Below are positions 32,902-43,258 of a stretch of 64,000 bases of DNA, one piece after another. The DNA lies in assembly GCA_035578175.1 (NCBI GenBank), contig JAQMRL010000008.1, positions 61,064,541 through 61,128,540 on the forward strand. The letters are read 5' to 3'. A model generated the notes under the pieces. That model was given only the letters and a program-made list of their open reading frames with translations. It was not told the origin of the DNA and ran no database searches. A program made the translations under genes and the position numbers. Numbering within the stretch: position 1 is the stretch's first letter; each line of letters begins with the position of its first letter. This stretch comes from Catonia carolina (lineage: Eukaryota > Arthropoda > Insecta > Hemiptera > Achilidae).

Positions 32902-33242
32902 TCAGAACAAGAGGTCTCGACTCCATTTTCGCTTTAGACGCCGCACAGTTGGGAAGTTCCTTGTAGCTAGATCACGGGCAAGTTGGTTTGGGTAATCATT
33001 TAGTCTTTCGTAAAATTTACTATACAAGGACTATACGCGGTTAGTTCCTTCACTGTCGAAATTTTTAAATTGTCGTGGACGACAATTGCTTACATAAAAA
33101 GGAGCGCCAGAAGCAAGTCTGAAGAACTTTAATTGAAAGCCCTGGATCGACTTTAAATTACTCTCTGCCGCTACACTAAAGAACTGGACACCATAAGTCC
33201 AGATTGATCTCAAAAGGGTTTTGTAAATTAAAATTTTGGAAT
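32902..33242 (-). pseudogene. Jockey-clade LINE RT C-terminus
   Basis: The minus strand encodes LRSIWTYGVQFFSVAAESN then GFQLKFFRLASGAPFYVSN. After a frame break it reads YSKFYERLNDYPNQLARDL and ends RRLKRKWSRDLLF before a stop at 32902. 'IWTYGIQLWG.A..SN....Q.FQ.K.LR....AP.Y..N' followed by 'Y..RL..HPN.LA..L' and 'RRLKR..P.DL' is the canonical Jockey ORF2 C-terminus. Only the last ~110 residues survive. It differs from the 59540 copy, so it represents another Jockey subfamily. Confidence 0.85.
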
Positions 33243-33334
33243 GGAGGTACCATTTTGATCGAGGGTTAATTAAGCAGAAGAGTAGCTTCTGTTTTTTTTT
33301 CTGAGGAAAAATTTAACTAGCATTTTATTACTAT

Positions 33335-33525
33335 CCTTTTTACTTAAAATCGGATTAACAGCTTGGTCTTTAACTACTACAGGAGTTAAGGAGCAGTATT
33401 AAAAGATTTAACGCTCTGAAAAGTTTCAAAATTTAGTTGGGGATAAAACCCTGGATCTTTACTTGCTAGTAAAAACCTTTTATAATGGTAGCTGATTTAC
33501 CAGATGGGCCATAGAATCCGAATAA
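33335..33525 (-). repeat. Family E-like SINE, diverged
   Basis: Reverse orientation with complements of the tail (AAATCGGATTAACAGCTTGG) and of the B-box area (GGGGATAAAACCCTGGATC). The A-box side ends near GATTTACCAGATGGGCC. Strongly diverged. Confidence 0.4.
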
Positions 33526-33740
33526 CCGAGACTCCATTGTTAATGAAAAGATTTTTCAACAACTGAAACATCAATACAGCGTAATATATACAAATTTACG
33601 TACATTTCTTTCAAATTTGAAAATTAGATTATAGTAATTTAAGAGATAGATAGATAACCTTAGAAATTTGAACTGGAATTTTTGAATTCGTAATGCAACA
33701 AAATTTATGGTGAACAATTTTCACTCAATTATAAATAAAT

Positions 33741-34131
33741 TCTGCCCATAACAAGTAAGTGGAGTGTTCAATTTTTAGCACTCGATTTGCTAGTTCAGAA
33801 CTACAAAAAATAGTTCTGTTTCGTATCACATGGTCAGTTAATTATACGGCTGAAGCATTTAAGAACTGAAGAAGTAGAGGTGTAAAATACACTAATCAGA
33901 GTTATCTCCTCTGAGAGTAATGAATTTCATTATACAGCCAGACCCTGAGATGAATAAAGTGAGGTGTCATTTGCAGGGTGGAAAGTAGATGCTTTTCGGA
34001 GGGTCTGACATGCTGATAAGCATACTCTTCCATTCAGTAAGGATATCAATGGTAAACCCTTCACTTCTCGTTTTACTTCGTAAAGCCTCTACAGATTCAA
34101 ACCAGCTTTCGGCTGATGACCTAAACAACAA
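33741..34131 (+). repeat. Family A repeat, full length
   Basis: It runs from TCTGCCCATAACAAGTAAG to CTGATGACCTAAACAACAATG. Small open frames on both strands inside it are incidental. Confidence 0.85.
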
Positions 34132-34939
34132 TGAATTAGTTTCAATGCAGACTTTGAACATGGACATTACTTGTTCCTATTAACCCGGGATTAAACGAGT
34201 ACTACATTACTCTAGAAAATTTCAAAGATGGATGGGATAGTGAGCACCAAATAGATGCAGTCGTCACGTTAACCGTACACTCAATTTCCAATAAAAATTA
34301 CAAGGACTATAACAAATTTATTATAACACCTACACTCATTAATAGTTTATATACAGTATTGGTAATTTATGTACGAATCAACCTACATCACTTTGACTTA
34401 ACACCCTCGCAAATATTAACGGTAAATTACATAACAGCATTTTACTGTTTTATACAGTTTTAATTTCAGACAAAAACAAATAATTTTCATTTAAGGTAAG
34501 TATACAGAGGTCTTTATACAAATACGGTAGTAATAAATTGTTTACAGTAAGTTACGGTTGTTTCACATAGCAGACCATGATATACCTACTGTATTAATAT
34601 TTTTAAACAATAAACTTATGTGTAGGTTATTCAAGAAACCCTTAAGGAAGTTCTGTCATAGTCGTTGTACCGTAGATGTATAATTTTAGTTATTAATTGT
34701 GAGATTTTATTGTGTCCTAAGGTTGTAAGATTATTTTTTATAATTGTTATTTATAGTTATAATTTTATTTTATTTAAATAAAAGGTATGATTTCACTTTT
34801 CATTAAACCCACATTACACTAGAAAGGTAAAATTGAAATATGACAGCAATAGCTAAACGAGGAATAGATAGATCCAAATCTACGAATTTACTGATATTCA
34901 ATCAGTGCTACCACCTCTAGAAAATTTTTTTTAGCTTTT
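34132..34939. other. AT-rich intergenic, nothing recognised
   Basis: No coding signal, repeat or terminal structure found. Confidence 0.5.
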
Positions 34940-35765
34940 CGCAGTGAGTCAGCTGTTTAACAGCTGATTCAATGGTTCCTAGTTCAAATCCTAGTAAAGG
35001 TAATTACGTTCATACGGATCTGACTACTTAATAGTGGTTACCGGTGCATTTTCATTGTTGGTGTTCAATTAACCCTTTATACATTTTTATTTTTATTATT
35101 TATTTATTTTATTATTTTTTTATTTTTTATTTTGTAGCCTTTTTTAGGGCAGTACTACGGGGGAAATATACATGTTGAAAAATGTTAAATTTTGTTTTAT
35201 AGGGACTTGAATAATGTATTTCTACTGCCAGAACAGTAAGATATTTTTTTTTATGTTAAGCCCTGGTAAGTACACTTACCAAGGAACGTTTATTGAAATG
35301 GGAATCACATAATGTTTAGTGGTAATAATCCTTATTAAAACAACTTGTAGTACTATATAACAGAAAAATATGTAGAATAACTTATCTTAACTTTATATTA
35401 GCATGAATGCTTGCTTTCCCGTAAAAAACCTGAATTTTCTAAACACTGTACAAAAGTAACAACAAAACAACACGGTTGGGTACGCTGGTATGAATCCTTA
35501 CCACATTCGTGAAACTCATGAAGCAAATGGTTGCTGCGCACTAATTTCAAAATGTAGATAGCCTAATTACCAGAGAATCTCTATAAAACCATAAAATGCC
35601 AATAGGTTTCAACTGCATAGCTTATTCTTAAAAAAAAAACAACCTTATTGCTAGTGGTAAGCATGCTTACCAAAGACCTATAAAGGGTTAACATACTTCT
35701 AAGGAATTGTCGGTCTTTATCTGTACAAGACTACACTTACTTTACACGCCAATTACTTATCATCA
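34940..35765 (+). repeat. Family C SINE split by a piggyBac-like MITE
   Basis: 34940-35072 holds the SINE head and first half of the body (GTTTAACAGCTGATTC, GGTTCCTAGTTCAAATCC, ACCGGTGCATTTTC, GTTCAATTAA). The body resumes at 35688 as TTAACATACTTCTAAGG, GTCTTTATCTGTACAAGAC. Removing 35073-35687 plus one TTAA restores the family C order. Confidence 0.85.
35073..35687. mobile_element. piggyBac-like MITE, 615 bp
   Basis: The element is flanked by TTAA on both sides (35069-35072 and 35688-35691), the signature target of piggyBac transposases. Its ends are CCCTTTATA and TATAAAGGG, inverted and starting with CCC as in piggyBac. Near the right end lies a perfect 16 bp palindrome GGTAAGCATGCTTACC (35656-35671). 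A matching one, GGTAAGTACACTTACC, lies at 35265-35280. Both are followed by AA(A/G)G. There is no ORF, so it is non-autonomous. Confidence is high for the insertion, moderate for the superfamily. Confidence 0.8.
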
Positions 35766-35890
35766 AGTTAGAATTAAGTTGTGTTAGTTTTATCAAGATC
35801 ACAAACACTATACAAACGATAACGATCTTAGATGATACCATAACTTTTAATCACTAAAAAGAGCAATCGGTTTAAAATACATTTAATTTG

Positions 35891-35999
35891 TTAAAATTTC
35901 ACGATTTAGCGGAACGTACGAATAAAGACTGAACGGACAACCGAATTATTTCGCGATTAACACACTGGACAACAGACACAGGTCTTTCACAAGACTTAG
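35891..35999 (+). pseudogene. Jockey LINE fragment
   Basis: It matches 60067-60170 at the DNA level: ACGATTTAGCGGAACGTACG, AATAAAGACTGAACGGACA, TCGCGATTAACACACTGGAC, TTTCACAAGACTTA. It would encode the 'Y..RLNG.PN..AIN.LDN' segment of Jockey ORF2, with one stop in place of Gln. Confidence 0.75.
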
Positions 36000-36655
36000 T
36001 AAATATGATGTGTTTTCAGCAGATTTGAAAAATTTATTTCATTTAAAATTCTTTCTATTTTTTTTTTAATTTTCATTTGGCCTGTATCATTATTATTAAT
36101 GGACGATAATGTTTTATTTTGTAAACTTCATGCCTAGTTCCATTAAGTCAATTTTACTTAATACAATATTATTAAAATATAAGAGGATTTAAAATTTTAA
36201 ATTTTTAAGAGGATTTACAATTTAACTTATTGTCATATTTTATTAAAACAGAGGAAATTTACTTTTTATTTTTTTAATAATGTTTGGCAACGCTGCGTGA
36301 CGTTCGAGCCTTCACTCATCCATCGGTAGAACGAATTTTCACCCGCTCCGCGTTAAGTTTTTAAGTAAACGAATTCGCATTTTAAAAATTCCTGTAACGT
36401 CTACCATCAAATTTTTATTTTAATAATTTTCACAATTTGAGTACAGATCAAACAATGAAAATAATTATTTTGCTAGTTGTTCGGATTTCGGGTTTCAAAG
36501 AAAGAGTTACTTTAAAAAATTAACGACGCCTTCTTAGAAAATTGAGTTTTGAATTTGGGATTTGGCAGAGCCCTTTAAAAAGAAGTTTTATACATTCTCC
36601 TGAAATTTGGAGACAATCGGACCATCCGTTCAGATTTTACACGACTTCAAAGTGG
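36000..36655. other. Intergenic, nothing recognised
   Basis: A slightly GC-richer patch (36285-36350, GGCAACGCTGCGTGACGTTC) has no match. The rest is AT-rich. Confidence 0.4.
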
Positions 36656-36808
36656 AGCTTTTGTAGGGCCTGGCATGCTAGTAAGCACACTTTTTAACTC
36701 GGTGAGGAAGGCGATAGTAAACCACCTCACTCCTCGTTTCAAACTTTAGCGTTTCGCTTAAAAAAAGATATTCAAACCAACCTTTCGGCTGTTGACCTAG
36801 CCAACAAT
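36656..36808 (+). repeat. Family A repeat, 5'-truncated and diverged
   Basis: Only the 3' third remains: GGGCCTGGCATGCTAGTAAG, CTCGGTGAGGAAGGCGATAG, CACCTCACTCCTCG, then a ~25 base insertion before CCTTTCGGCTGTTGACCTAG. Confidence 0.75.
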
Positions 36809-38149
36809 AAAATAAGTCGACTAAAATTCAAATGCATAAATTACTTTAAGAGAAAAGTTAAATTAGAACAAATCAGTATATTCTTAACGTTTATTGTCGA
36901 TCAAATTTAGCGAAAAGAAGATTTACAGAAAAAAAATCTCGATACAATAACGTATAAGATCGAATAACGAGTTCCAAAAATTTTAATAAAAAACTGACCT
37001 CTAGTTATACAAATTTAATCAAAAATTTTCACAGATAAAATGCAACAAATTTTAAATAATATCTACAACGCTATATACTTGACAAAAATATTTTAAGCTT
37101 CTTCTCACGAAATATTAAAGGTATCATTAATACTTTCATGTTACGACCGCTACCTTACAATCATAAACGTACTTTTCAATGAAATTACTACTACATTTAT
37201 ACTTAACTCACGTTATCCATTCATCCTTAGAATACTAATATAAAAAGAAATTTTAAACAAAAAAAAACAGCGAAACCAAGAAAATATCACATAATTTTCA
37301 CGAAGATGAACGAATCAAAAGACCAAATAAATCAATAATAAGAAATAAATTAAAAAAATACAAAAATATTTTACGCTGTTAACAAACAACTATGGTTGTT
37401 TATACACAATGTATTGTACTTAAAATTATAAAAAACTAACTGAAGATCATCGGAAAGGTTAAAGGTCATAGACTAAACAGAAATTAAAAAAGAAAACTGG
37501 AAAATATGATTAAAGCGTGACCATATTTTTAGTTATAAGTAGCTTAGTAAATTTACTAGTAATTGAAATTCACTACAGCAATAAAAATAGTAGAAGTAGA
37601 AAGAGAAACGTACAAATTTTTAGGCTTAAAATCATCAATCAAACAAAATAAAAAAACGTGAAGAAAACAATCAGATGGTAAAAATTTTGTTCCGATATTT
37701 GATTTCTGAATCTAAATAGTTAAAAACAAATTGAATACACATGTTCGCGTGTATCTATAAGTAATTAAAGTAGAATAACGACCAAATTTTTTAAGCAAAA
37801 ACATAGTAAAAATCAATTACTTCAGTTTTTTTAGTATTTTAAACAAGATTTTTTTAAATGTACCAGTTTGTTTACCAAAAACACATTTTTAACGTAGTAG
37901 GCTACTGTTCCAGTTAATTTTGCTAAACTTCCATTGTACAAGGATAAAAAAAACTAACTTACTACAAAAACTGTAGTTTATCTTTTTTAAAATATTTTGT
38001 ATATTTATTGGCAGCTTTGACGTCATCGTTTGTGTCCTTTTTTATAGAAATAACGACAATGCCACTAATATTTTAATGCATTCGAATGCACGAAATGAAA
38101 TAAATTTTTAAGACACTTTAAATAATAGCAAAAGGTGTCGAATAAGTTG
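36809..38149. other. AT-rich intergenic, nothing recognised
   Basis: Strongly A-rich on the plus strand (36830-37720). No gene, repeat or structure was recognised. Confidence 0.5.
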
Positions 38150-38400
38150 TTTACAGAAGTCAGAAGGGGAAGGATATCAAGAAAACTGGAAGAAAACATA
38201 ATGAATCAAATCAAGTTCAGATGAATGAATACCGACTTATGTTAGGGTTACAAAAAAAAGAAAAAACTGGATGGACGGAAAAAGGAGACAATTTTACAGT
38301 AAACAAATGCTGAGAATTTGGGCTGCTAAAAATGGTTCCAGAAATGTCAAAGTTTACTCTACATGGTCTAAAATGACCATATACGACAAAAAATACACAA
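38150..38400 (+). pseudogene. LINE-like C-terminal scrap
   Basis: Contains a frame with WTEKRRQFYSKQMLRIW-like sequence (GGATGGACGGAAAAAGGAG) comparable to the WTEERR segment at 29035. Both also share a following AAATGCTGAGAA.. block. This indicates a common LINE-like source. Too short to classify. Confidence 0.35.
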
Positions 38401-38989
38401 AATGAATTTCAGATTCATGTGTTTTAAGAAATTTTTCTGTTTATATTACTAAAGCACCTCAGTTCTAGTTGCTCGCAAATCAAATTTCGGAAAAGTACTT
38501 CATATTAATTTAAATTGAAAAACCAATAATTAATATTTTCTTTTTGTATAATTATAATAAAGTATAAATTTACTAAACGTTTTACGTTTAGTGTAGGCGT
38601 TACTAGGATCAAATTTATTACTTCTAGTAACGCAATGATAATTTCTTATTAACAGATTCGTTAATCATAAAAATCATATATAACGTTACTATATCTGAAG
38701 TAAACTTTCGGGAAAATTAAAGCCATTTAACAGACCTTAATTTTGTTCTCCTTAAGGCCAGTACATAAAACTTAGTAGTATTTTTTAAGAATAAAAAAAA
38801 TAATGTTTTTCATTTTATTTTATTTAGTCTACAGTAACCAGTGAATATTTGTTGTATATTTTACATCACTTTACTACTTTTCAGAAGAACACCACTCATT
38901 AGCAGGGCCCTCATATTCAAACGGCATGACATTGATAAATTTTTTGTTTAAAAATACCTAACAGATAAATTTTTTTTAACAATTTTTAC
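38401..38989. other. AT-rich intergenic, nothing recognised
   Basis: Around 38575-38600 a near palindrome TAAACGTTTTACGTTTA occurs. Otherwise featureless. Confidence 0.4.
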
Positions 38990-39795
38990 TTTCTCTTGCC
39001 TCTATGAATATATGGGAAGGAAAATATTGTTTTTATGTCGATTTTTCAAATCGAGTTTTTACCGAATCTACACGTTTTCAGACCCCCTGAACCCAAAAAA
39101 CATGTTTTTAGCAAATAGTAAGATGCGTGCACGGCCGCGCGCGCGCGCGTGTGTGTGTGAACAGAATATCTCAAGAACGGAACATCGTACAAACTTGAAA
39201 CGTAAGTTAGATACTACTACCGAACCCGACACAAACATTTTCATCAAAATCGGTCAACCAAAAGTAGTATTCGTGTCATTTTTCATTTTTTGCGATTTTC
39301 TCAAAAACGGCTTCTACGATAATTTTTTTTACATCGCCTCATTTACTAAATTTTTTAAGCTCTACAAGATAGGGTAGCCGCCATGTCTGCTGAAATTCTT
39401 CAGGAGGCGGTCCTCTCGTAGACAAAAATAGTTTTTTTAAGATTGCGGCTTTAGTATGCGTTTTAGCGCAAAAAAGTATTCTAAGAAAAGTTGCAGAGCA
39501 ATTAAAATGCCACAACTTTTAATTCAAACATTTTTTTTGTATAACGCTTAGTTTAGCGGTAATTAGCGATTTTCTGGTTTTTTACAAAAATTTGTAAACA
39601 ATCGATTTTTTAAGATTTCAGCCTTATTATGCATTTTATGACAAAAGTGTATACAATCAAATGTATAGGAAATTAAGAGATCTACAACTTTTATTTAAAA
39701 GCATCTTTTGTTACAGAGCCCAGTTTCTTGCGAATGAATGATTTTCCGTATTTTTAAGCCAAACAGGTTGATTTTCATGAAGTCATGTAGAATGA
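38990..39795 (+). repeat. Family D repeat with internal CG/GT microsatellite
   Basis: It starts TTTTACTTTCTCTTGCCTC and follows the family D order to TATTTTTAAGCCAAACAGG, then lacks the last ~100 bases. It holds GGCCGCGCGCGCGCGCG followed by (TG)n at 39132-39160. In the paired copies at 16650 and 58430 the corresponding place is a plain CA tract. The 121-codon open frame at 39012-39377 is produced by this repeat. Confidence 0.8.
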
Positions 39796-40223
39796 GACAG
39801 ATACCGGGATTCAAAAAAATAAAATAATGAAAGAGAGATAATGCAGCCAACCAATTCCAGGATTTAAAACTAAAGGAGAAGAAGAAGATAAGACTTCAAG
39901 TACCTTATTTTATAACGGAAGCTGCTACTTACGAAAAAAATATTAAGTACGTTAGTGCACTTAAAGAGTATTTCCGTTCTAACCAATATTGACAATAAAT
40001 AGAGTACTTCGACAAGTTCTTTTACGCATGTGAGAACAATTTTTACTTACTTCAATTTATATATAATCAGAATATGCTTTAGAATTTGCTATAGTAAATT
40101 TTCATGAATGCAAAAATTATAATTTGTTAAATTACTACGTTATTAGGTACGCATTATTATTGTGTATGATTCATTGATCGCGCCTCTTTACTTAGGTAGG
40201 CCTACTTCATAAATTCAATTCAC
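39796..40223. other. AT-rich intergenic, nothing recognised
   Basis: No coding or repeat content recognised between the family D and family A copies. Confidence 0.5.
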
Positions 40224-40460
40224 GCCCATAACAGGCAAGTGGATTGTTAAATTATTTGCACTCAATTTGCTAGTTCCAGGGCTACAAAAAAATAGTTCTG
40301 TTTCTTATCACGTGGTCAGCCAATTAAATGACTGAATCATTTAAGAACAGAAGAGCCAGAGGTGTAAAAGACACTAGTCAGAGTTATCTCTTCTGAAAGT
40401 AATGAATTTAATTATACAGCCAGACCATGTGATGAATGAGTGAAGTGTCATTAAGAACTG
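40224..40460 (+). repeat. Family A repeat, 3'-truncated
   Basis: It runs from CGCCCATAACAGGCAAGTGG to GATGAATGAGTGAAGTGTC. The 3' third is deleted, with only GCTTAAACAACAAACAA at 40540 possibly from the tail. Confidence 0.8.
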
Positions 40461-40561
40461 TAAAAATGAGCTTTTTGGTTACCAAACTGGTACGTAGTTC
40501 TTAAAACTGGAGTTATTATTTATTTGCCATGCTTTTGCTTAAACAACAAACAATTAAAACC

Positions 40562-40715
40562 AACTTCGTGTCGTAATGGTTAATGCGCTAGTCTACAAAG
40601 CGGCAGACCCTCGGTTCTATTCCCGGCTTGGATATGAAATTAATTACAAGTTAAAACCCACCATTCCATAACACGCAGTAGTCGCTATGACCAGATGTTG
40701 ATAAACTTTAAATAA
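40562..40715 (+). repeat. Family E SINE
   Basis: TCGTGTCGTAATGGTTAATGCG supplies an A-box-like region and CGGTTCTATTCCCGG a mutated B box. The body has AAACCCACCATTCCATAACAC and the tail GTAGTCGCTATGACCAGATG. Confidence 0.7.
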
Positions 40716-41992
40716 AATTTTAAAAAATAATTTAGGCCCTGATTAATTAAACTATTAATTATTAGGTAATTGTAACTGAAACGGAATGAGTGAGACAAGA
40801 AAATAGTTTTATAAATATTTTTTGGTAGGCAAGTATCAGTCGTCAGCCGCATTAATAAGCTTACAACGTAAGAAAACATACTAATTGAAAGAACCACCAC
40901 AAAACAACTGTAGAATTCTAATATTTTTAAAGTTAAGAGAAAATCGCAATGTACGAATACATCAACCTTATCCAGATATGTAACTACGCAAAATGAAATA
41001 TTTACAACGAATTAAATATTCAACACAAAATATTCCGTGAATCTTTTGTCCAATTTGATTTGAATAGTAAAAAATTTCCATTCTTGGAAATACTGAACAC
41101 GAAAAAATACTTTACGTTGAATACAAAAACTATACAGGTCCAAAGGAGCTACCCTGCGGCACACCGAACAACAGTCACTTCAACTGACAATAACACGAAA
41201 CCTTATTCCCATCTACCTGAGATTTATAACAAACAGGTAACAGGATTCTATTTTTCTATATATTTCTCCTACCTGCATGACTATATCAATCAACCTATTC
41301 AAAAAGTAAAATTATAACCAACTAGATGAGAACTTCACAAAAAAAACATCACTTCACTACAACAATGTCACATAATTATAACTAACAAGAAACACTAAAA
41401 ATACAACAAAAATATAAAATAATGTTGTAATAACAATCCATTGCAACCACAAAAATGTAACTAAACTGCAAAAAGATTCATCCGACTTGGCGAACATCGT
41501 TCATCGTCCTTGCTTACACAATCGACGTCCTTCCCACCGCCATTATAATCTTCCTGTCTTTTTCCTACTTCTTCATTATAAAACAAGTTCAAGGCCATTT
41601 ATTTTACTTTTATAATAATTTATCGCAAGAAGAAGTACGAAAATAAAACATATAACAATCATGTGAATTTTAAAATTCAATTGTTTTGTGTTCTGAAGTT
41701 AATTTAATTATTAATCGTTGTATTTCTTTCTTAGTATACTGCCTAAATCCTAAATTTCCCTTTTTTATAGAACAATTGCCATATAATATAAAATATCTTA
41801 TGAGTATGACCCAATTATGTTCTGATTACCAGATAAGTAACCGGAAGATAATTTTTATAACCCGTAGATAAAATTGGAAACTGTTTAACCATGGAAGTCC
41901 GTCAATGGAAGTTGTGTCCCACAGTATCTCTGTAACCACGATAGATACAAAAAATTACAAAAACTCTCAGGAATTTTTTCCGTAAATTGTTT
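40716..41992 (-). other. Intergenic with a possible RT motif
   Basis: Mostly AT-rich and unassigned. At 41138-41165 the minus strand reads GVPQGSSFGP, which matches RT motif B of Jockey-type LINEs (GVPQGS.LGP). Flanking codons are diverged and no other RT motif could be placed, so this is at most a LINE ghost spanning about 41090-41275. Confidence 0.4.
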
Positions 41993-42084
41993 TCTGAAAG
42001 CAATGAATTTCATTACTCTCAGAGGCGATAACTCTGACTAGTGCGTTTACATGTCCACCTCTAATGTTCTTAAAAAGTTCAGTC
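41993..42084 (-). repeat. Family A repeat, left part of an interrupted copy
   Basis: The complement carries ATGAATTTCATTACTCTCAG and CTCTGACTAGTG..TTTACATGTCCACCTCTA.TGTTCTTAA, ending GTTCAGTC directly at the left LTR. It continues at 51623. The copy's 3' portion (to the left) is missing. Confidence 0.85.
42081..42084. repeat. Target-site duplication (left), AGTC
   Basis: AGTC precedes the left LTR (TGTAAG) and recurs at 51623-51626 after the right LTR (TTACA). Four bases is usual for Ty3/gypsy integration. Confidence 0.9.
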
Positions 42085-43216
42085 TGTAAGCCTCGCCGGA
42101 GTGGAATGAGGTGGAAGCGGATGTGTGAAATAAAATACGCTCCTCAGTATATTAATTAAAAATTTAATTATTTAAAAAGAAAAACAAATTGGTCCAGGAC
42201 CCCCTTTCTCTTACTACTAAGCGGCGTCCCAATACTACGCTTCACAGGATCTTTTAATTACAGGTTTAATTATTTAAAATTTAATAAAAATTGGTCCAGG
42301 ACCCCCTTTTTCTTACTACTAAGTGGCGTCCCAATACTACGCTTCACAGGATTCTTTTTGTTACAAATTTAATTATTTAAAATTTAATAAAATAATAAAA
42401 TTGGTCTAGGACCTCCCTTAATTGACTACCTAATGTAACCTTTACTCCCCATCTAAACTTAACCTATTACCACTTACAGACTATATGTCGATCGTGCATA
42501 TTCCGGAAAGGGCTGCCGGCACAGATACTTCAAACCTCAGAGGGAGGTCAGCCTAAATTAGTGCCTTGGGCGCTTTTACCGCCATTTCCGGAAGACCACT
42601 GCAGGATCGACCTCTTAAATACTAAGTACATAATCGCTAAGTACGGGGCGAGTCAGAATTCCAGGATATCCCACTAACATCTATATAATATAACCAGACT
42701 CACCCATCTGGCAAGCCACGACGACCAACATCACCAACCCGAAATGAGCGATCACCCTCATTCCACCAAATGAGCACCGGACAAAAAATATTCTCACAAT
42801 CCACTCAATAAAATAGAACTAAACTCATGAATTACACTAATTCGGTCCCACACGGACGCGGCATACAATGTATCACACATTACACATTACACATAAAAAA
42901 TTATATTTTAATTTATATTTCAATTACTGCATTGCATTAACTTTTATCGAGTCCCGTTTCGTATGAGAGTACAATACTGACTGGCCACGTCTCGCCGTCC
43001 AGCTGAGCCGATCGGCGGGGAGGCGCACTCCTCCTCCCCCCTCACCCCTCGCCGCACGGCTCAGCGGGTGCAACACGAGACGAAGTTGCAATTTCCTAGA
43101 ATTCTGACCGCTGTGTATATTTTACAAAGACAATGTATTAATTCTAATATTAATAGAAAAAAGAAATATCTCTCGTTCTTTTTATAATTATTCCTTCTCA
43201 ATCTCACTATATTACA
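42085..43216 (-). repeat. 3' LTR
   Basis: 1132 bases, TGTAAG...ATTACA on the plus strand. It is identical by eye to 50491-51622 except that 42550 region reads GGAGGTCAGCC here and GGAGGTCCGCC in the other LTR. It holds 2.x tandem units of ~105 bases starting ATTGGTC(C/T)AGGACC at 42188, 42290 and 42400. A GC-rich segment at 43000-43075 (GATCGGCGGGGAGGCGC, CCCCTCGCCGCACGG) is unlike the rest of the LTR. Confidence 0.95.
42188..42420. repeat. Tandem units inside the 3' LTR
   Basis: Two complete units (102 and 110 bases) and the start of a third. Each has ATTGGTC.AGGACC.CC, TTACTACTAAG.GGCGTCCC and TTTAATTATTTAAAATTTAA. The corresponding block in the other LTR is 50594-50826. Repeats in an LTR often modulate the promoter or enhancer; here that is inference. 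Confidence 0.85.
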
Positions 43217-43220
43217 ACAC

Positions 43221-43228
43221 TCCCTCCC
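43221..43228 (-). promoter_or_regulatory. Polypurine tract
   Basis: On the minus strand GGGAGGGA lies four bases before the start of the 3' LTR, where plus-strand DNA synthesis is primed in LTR elements. It is 31 bases after the env stop. Confidence 0.75.
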
Positions 43229-43258
43229 ATGAAAAAGGTGGCGCATAGCCCCGTTGCA

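Noticed and set aside
39012..39377. 121-codon plus-strand frame
   Set aside because: Falls in a family D repeat, includes the CG/GT microsatellite, and is not conserved as a frame in the other copies.
41060..41317. 85-codon plus-strand frame
   Set aside because: No family recognised; the opposite strand has an RT-like GVPQGS motif that better explains part of it.
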